A stretch of 9,343 bases of DNA from assembly GCA_031274565.1 (NCBI GenBank), contig JAISPY010000294.1, positions 1-9,343 on the forward strand, in the 5' to 3' direction. Every line of letters starts with the position of its first letter. Position 1 is the first letter of the stretch. Both the position numbers and the translations under genes were made by a program. The DNA is from Treponema sp. Its GTDB lineage: Bacteria > Spirochaetota > Spirochaetia > Treponematales > Breznakiellaceae. The notes beneath the pieces are model-generated. The model made no database searches. It had not been told where the DNA came from and saw nothing but the letters and a program-made list of their open reading frames with translations. Shown piece by piece: positions 6,995 to 9,343 of the stretch.

Positions 6995-8216
6995 ATGCTT
7001 TTTTATGCCGGCACTGGGTATCTGCCAGGGCTTTGAATTCCGTCCGGGTTATATCCCGTTTTACCCGTATGGCCAGGTCCTTAACCAGGGTCACCATACG
7101 CTTGGTATCTTCTTCAGAGAGGGTGATTCCCAATTCTTCCGCAACCAGGGCGATATTGGCGACGCCGCTTTTTTTGCCGGTGTAAATATAGGGCGCCCGC
7201 TGGTTTACCAGGGTCCAGAGGTAGGGCAGCATAACCAGGGGATTCGTATCCTTGCAGTTCTTCCACATCGCCACGGGCATTCCGGTTTCCCAGCCGAAGA
7301 TCCGTTCTCCCACAATAGCCTTTACCGGCGATACGGGCATACCGGAACGCTTTTCCACGTCTTGAGAAAGGGCAAGGAGCTTGGAGAGGTCAATGCCCGT
7401 ATCAATGCCGTAGAGGGCGCGCAGGGAAACCAGCAGCGGTTCCAGGGGCGTATTACCCGTGCGTTCCCCGATTCCGTTTACCGTAACGTGCGCGCAGGAA
7501 GCGCCTGCCGCCAGGGCCGCCAGGGTTGTGGCAACACTGAGTCCAAAATCCTCATGGCAATGCACTTCAATCGGACATTGCAGCCGTTCCCGCATTTTGC
7601 GGACCGTGTATGCCGCGCCCTCCGGAGAGAAAGCGCCGAAGGTATCCACCAGGGTAACCGCATCCACGTGTCCCCCTTCCTTGATGGCGCTCAGGGTATC
7701 CAAAAGGAAATCCAGACTCGCCCGAGAACCATCCGCAGGGAAAAACGTAACCTTCATCCCCAGTTCATGGGCAGCCGTAGTGGCTTCACAGGCAGCCTTG
7801 ATCGCCTTTTCCGCGCTCCACTTCATACCTTGGTTGAGCAAATGCTCGCTTCCCGGAACCTCAGCCAAAACGCCCTGGACGCCGCATGTTTTAGCGAGTT
7901 CAATATCACTCACCACATTGCGTACAAAACAATAGATTTCGGCCTTAAGATCGCTGTCGCAGATTTCCCGGATCGCGTCCGCATCCCCCTGGGATACTGC
8001 GGGGGTTCCTGCCTCGATCTTGTGTATCCCAATTGCATCGAGCTGTTTTGCAATGGCGACCTTGTCTTCCCGGCTGAACACAATTCCCGGCTGCTGTTCT
8101 CCATCCCGCAAGGTCGTGTCAAGGATTTTGACCTCCGGGGCAAAAGCGTATTGAGCGGTCACTTCCGGCGCATAATTTGCCGGCGCAACCCACCACTGGT
8201 CTTCACGATAGCCCAT
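6993..8216 (-). CDS. DRE-TIM acyltransferase, LeuA/NifV/citramalate synthase-like
   Basis: This 407-residue TIM-barrel enzyme belongs to the isopropylmalate/homocitrate/citramalate synthase group, which condenses an acyl-CoA with a 2-oxoacid. Diagnostic motifs are LDTTLRDGEQQPG (32-44; Arg37 and Asp38 of the DRE signature), VHCHEDFG (218-225; metal-binding His219 and His221) and VNGIGERTGNTPLE (246-259). A roughly 27-residue N-terminal extension (GYREDQWW, then NYAPEV) precedes the barrel. It lacks the C-terminal leucine-feedback domain of classical LeuA (about 510-520 residues), so leucine inhibition is unlikely; the size is nearer to NifV. The ATG has GAGGAG (8223-8228) 6 nt upstream. No leuB, leuC or leuD is present, so a dedicated or catabolic reaction with the neighbouring dehydrogenase is more likely than leucine synthesis. 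Which 2-oxoacid it uses, or whether it runs as a lyase, cannot be told. Confidence 0.9.
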   Translation of the reverse strand: MGYREDQWWVAPANYAPEVTAQYAFAPEVKILDTTLRDGEQQPGIVFSREDKVAIAKQLDAIGIHKIEAGTPAVSQGDADAIREICDSDLKAEIYCFVRNVVSDIELAKTCGVQGVLAEVPGSEHLLNQGMKWSAEKAIKAACEATTAAHELGMKVTFFPADGSRASLDFLLDTLSAIKEGGHVDAVTLVDTFGAFSPEGAAYTVRKMRERLQCPIEVHCHEDFGLSVATTLAALAAGASCAHVTVNGIGERTGNTPLEPLLVSLRALYGIDTGIDLSKLLALSQDVEKRSGMPVSPVKAIVGERIFGWETGMPVAMWKNCKDTNPLVMLPYLWTLVNQRAPYIYTGKKSGVANIALVAEELGITLSEEDTKRMVTLVKDLAIRVKRDITRTEFKALADTQCRHKKA

Positions 8217-8222
8217 ACTGTA

Positions 8223-8228
8223 CTCCTC
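8223..8228 (-). promoter_or_regulatory. Ribosome binding site of the LeuA-like gene
   Basis: The minus strand reads GAGGAG, 6 nt before the ATG at 8216. The short palindromic pairing at 8233-8247 ends only a few bases upstream, so leader structure could affect access to this site. Confidence 0.85.
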
Positions 8229-8232
8229 ATAC

Positions 8233-8276
8233 CCTGACTGGCTCAGGTTTGCCGATACAAACCTGACAACAAGGTT
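8233..8276 (-). promoter_or_regulatory. Inverted repeats in the operon leader: operator or attenuator-like alternatives
   Basis: The perfect 9-bp arms TCAGGTTTG (8243-8251) and CAAACCTGA (8258-8266) surround a 6-nt spacer. The TCAGG part of the inner arm can instead pair with CCTGA at 8233-8237, and AGGTT at 8272-8276 can pair with AACCT at 8260-8264. These pairings share bases and exclude one another. The block lies between the predicted minus-strand promoter and the ribosome binding site. It can be read as a two-fold symmetric operator for the adjacent regulator or as an RNA switch; an operator seems simpler. Confidence 0.65.
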
Positions 8277-8285
8277 ATACTATAT

Positions 8286-8315
8286 ATAATATGCTTATTT
8301 TTATAACATTGTCAA
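8286..8315 (-). promoter_or_regulatory. Predicted sigma-70-type promoter of the LeuA-dehydrogenase-TRAP operon
   Basis: On the minus strand a perfect -35 TTGACA (8315-8310) is followed after 18 nt by TATTAT (8291-8286, one mismatch to TATAAT). Transcription would begin near 8279, giving a leader of about 60 nt that carries the inverted repeats and the SD. The flanking DNA is strongly AT-rich. Confidence 0.75.
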
Positions 8316-8400
8316 TTACTTTTTATAAGATAGAGAAAATAATTATAATGATATTTTTCTATTCTTGTTGCTTTTTAAAGTGAGTATGTTTTTATATACA

Positions 8401-8466
8401 GGACCGCGGTAGAGCGGGGACCCTGCTCTGCGAGGGGTGGTATCCCGTGATGAGGTCGCGGGAGGA
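8401..8466 (+). other. GC-rich structured island in the divergent intergenic region
   Basis: About 66 nt of GC-rich sequence interrupts an otherwise AT-rich region. It can form two hairpins: GTAGAGC (8409-8415) with GCTCTGC (8425-8431), including one G-T pair, and TCCCGTG (8443-8449) with CGCGGGA (8457-8463), also with one G-T pair. A weak plus-strand promoter (TTGCTT 8368-8373, 17 nt, TTTATA 8391-8396) would start transcription at its left edge, which would make it a leader of the regulator or a small RNA. I do not recognise a known riboswitch or RNA family in it. Confidence 0.4.
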
Positions 8467-8485
8467 ACTAGTTTTATGGAAATTG

Positions 8486-8494
8486 TGCTATAAT
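8486..8494 (+). promoter_or_regulatory. Predicted extended -10 promoter of the MerR-XRE-cupin regulator
   Basis: The plus strand reads TGCTATAAT, a perfect -10 hexamer (8489-8494) with the TGn extension. No good -35 lies 17 nt upstream, as is usual for extended -10 promoters. Predicted transcription start is about 8501-8502, which is the first in-frame ATG itself. Confidence 0.65.
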
Positions 8495-8501
8495 AAGTGA
8501 G

Positions 8502-9343
8502 ATGGTTCCAAAATTTGACATTTTGGAACTGCCTCAAGTTCTAAAAATATTGAAAAATGATGAAAAACTAAGGTTACAAGGAAGTAAGGTGTATATAACG
8601 GAATCAGATGAAATCTTGTTGAGTATCCAAGAGGCGGCAAAGGAAATTGGGGTCGTGCCTGCAACCCTACGAAACTGGGAAAAGCAGGGAATTCTGAGGT
8701 CCAAGCGGGCGGAAAACGGCTATCGGATTTTTGATCACCAGGATGTGACCCGGCTGCGTAGTTTAACCCGCTATGCCAAGAAAAATAAAATGAGCATCCT
8801 GGCGGTGCATCGGCTGTTGAGCGGTATGTACCCCGCGGAGGAACCCAAACTGGATACACCGCCAGCGCAAAACATCGCCTCAAAAGCCCTGAAAAGCGAA
8901 AAATGGAAAAAATATCGGCTTGAACGGGGGTTTGGTTTAGAGGACGTGGCAAAAGCAATCAAAATTTCCCCTTCCTACCTCTATAAAATAGAAAACGAAC
9001 AGACCAATGTTTCTCTGGATATCCTGCAGCGTCTGGCGGATTTTTACGGGGAAAATTTGCTCTATTATATTGCGGATGCGCAAACTGAAAAGCACATCGT
9101 GAAAAAAGGAGGCGGGGACCTCATCAATATAGGCCTTGAAGGGGTTTCAGTAACCTCCCTGATTGCCCTCAACAAGATCAACCTTTCCGTCATGTTGTAC
9201 ACCATAGCCCCTAACAGCGGCAGAACCCATGCCCAGTCCCATCATGGAGAAGAATTCATCTATATCCTATCCGGAAAGATTCATTTTACCTTAGTACAAA
9301 CCGAATACATCCTTTCTGCAGGGGACGCTTTTAGTTTTCGTTC
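8502..9343 (+). CDS. MerR-XRE-cupin three-domain transcriptional regulator (3' end outside window)
   Basis: An open frame runs without a stop to the window edge (280 codons seen). Residues about 39-107 are a MerR-type winged HTH: SIQEAAKEIGVVPATLRNWEK, then NGYRIFDHQDV. Residues about 134-186 are a Cro/XRE HTH: RGFGLEDVAKAIKISPSYLYKIE, then SLDILQRLADFYG. From about 215 a cupin begins, with GRTHAQSHHGEEFIYILSGK (240-259), as in the HTH-cupin family, where it senses a small molecule. It is divergent from the catabolic operon, so local control and autoregulation are likely. The start is uncertain: ATG 8502 has no real SD and would be almost leaderless, whereas GTG 8589 (codon 30) has AAGGA (8578-8582) 6 nt upstream and still leaves the MerR domain whole. 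The latter would put the 8505-8529 operator in the leader. The end of the cupin is missing. Confidence 0.88.
   Translation, partial: MVPKFDILELPQVLKILKNDEKLRLQGSKVYITESDEILLSIQEAAKEIGVVPATLRNWEKQGILRSKRAENGYRIFDHQDVTRLRSLTRYAKKNKMSILAVHRLLSGMYPAEEPKLDTPPAQNIASKALKSEKWKKYRLERGFGLEDVAKAIKISPSYLYKIENEQTNVSLDILQRLADFYGENLLYYIADAQTEKHIVKKGGGDLINIGLEGVSVTSLIALNKINLSVMLYTIAPNSGRTHAQSHHGEEFIYILSGKIHFTLVQTEYILSAGDAFSFR
8505..8529 (+). promoter_or_regulatory. Perfect inverted repeat at the regulator start, candidate autoregulatory operator
   Basis: The arms GTTCCAAAAT (8505-8514) and ATTTTGGAAC (8520-8529) are perfect complements with a 5-nt spacer TTGAC. It lies just after the predicted transcription start and at the first codons of the long reading frame. 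The position and symmetry fit a dimeric repressor site that blocks transcription, most simply by the regulator itself. It does not share the sequence of the 8243-8266 repeat. The overlapping TTGACA (8515-8520) has no well-spaced -10. Confidence 0.65.

Noticed and set aside
6564..8237. A 557-codon plus-strand open frame
   Set aside because: It lies antisense to the dehydrogenase and LeuA-like genes, which carry clear family motifs. Its translation is low in complexity, shows no recognisable domain, and looks like a codon-bias shadow.
8405..8470. A possible tRNA, because of GGTAGAGC resembling a D-arm
   Set aside because: No T-arm consensus, acceptor stem or anticodon arm could be fitted around it.
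8488..8958. A 156-codon minus-strand open frame
   Set aside because: It is antisense to the MerR-XRE-cupin regulator, whose domains are plain on the plus strand. The minus translation has no recognisable motif.
1..9343. Insertion sequences, CRISPR arrays, integrase or phage genes
   Set aside because: No regularly spaced repeats, transposase motifs or attachment-site duplications were seen. The window reads as a metabolic operon with a regulator.

Overview
The window looks like one complete catabolic or uptake gene cluster read on the minus strand, with a divergent regulator on the plus strand that runs off the right end. GC is moderate and genes are packed tightly with strong Shine-Dalgarno (SD) sites. 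The content (TRAP transporter, ADP-forming acyl-CoA synthetase, lipoprotein-type binding protein) suggests an anaerobic or fermentative bacterium. A spirochaete (Treponema-like) or clostridial relative is my tentative guess; nothing in the window proves the taxon.

Layout, in order of minus-strand transcription from the right: a DRE-TIM acyltransferase of the LeuA/NifV/citramalate synthase type (8216 to 6993); a CtBP/PGDH-like D-2-hydroxyacid dehydrogenase (6980 to 5997); a full TRAP transporter with binding protein dctP (5966 to 4917), small permease dctQ (4841 to 4350) and large permease dctM (4345 to 3068); and, after a 156-nt gap, a 950-residue fusion of a formyltransferase-like domain with a complete NDP-forming acyl-CoA synthetase (2911 to 59). 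Gaps are 12, 30, 75, 4 and 156 nt, so the first five genes are very probably one operon and the sixth probably belongs to it or to a coupled unit.

The 285-nt divergent control region (8217-8501) holds a consensus-like minus-strand promoter, a perfect 9-bp inverted repeat in its 5' leader with overlapping alternative pairings, a GC-rich structured island, and a plus-strand extended -10. A perfect 10-bp inverted repeat lies at the very start of the regulator frame. The regulator has three domains: MerR-type HTH, Cro/XRE-type HTH and cupin. It is a natural candidate sensor for the substrate or product of the pathway.

Inferred job: the TRAP system imports an organic acid, the dehydrogenase interconverts a 2-hydroxyacid and 2-oxoacid, the LeuA-like enzyme makes or breaks a carbon-carbon bond using an acyl-CoA, and the ADP-forming synthetase links an acyl-CoA to ATP. 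The substrate cannot be read from the sequence. The formyltransferase-like domain, which keeps its Asn-His-Asp triad, suggests a one-carbon or formyl-CoA step and is the most intriguing part of the cluster.
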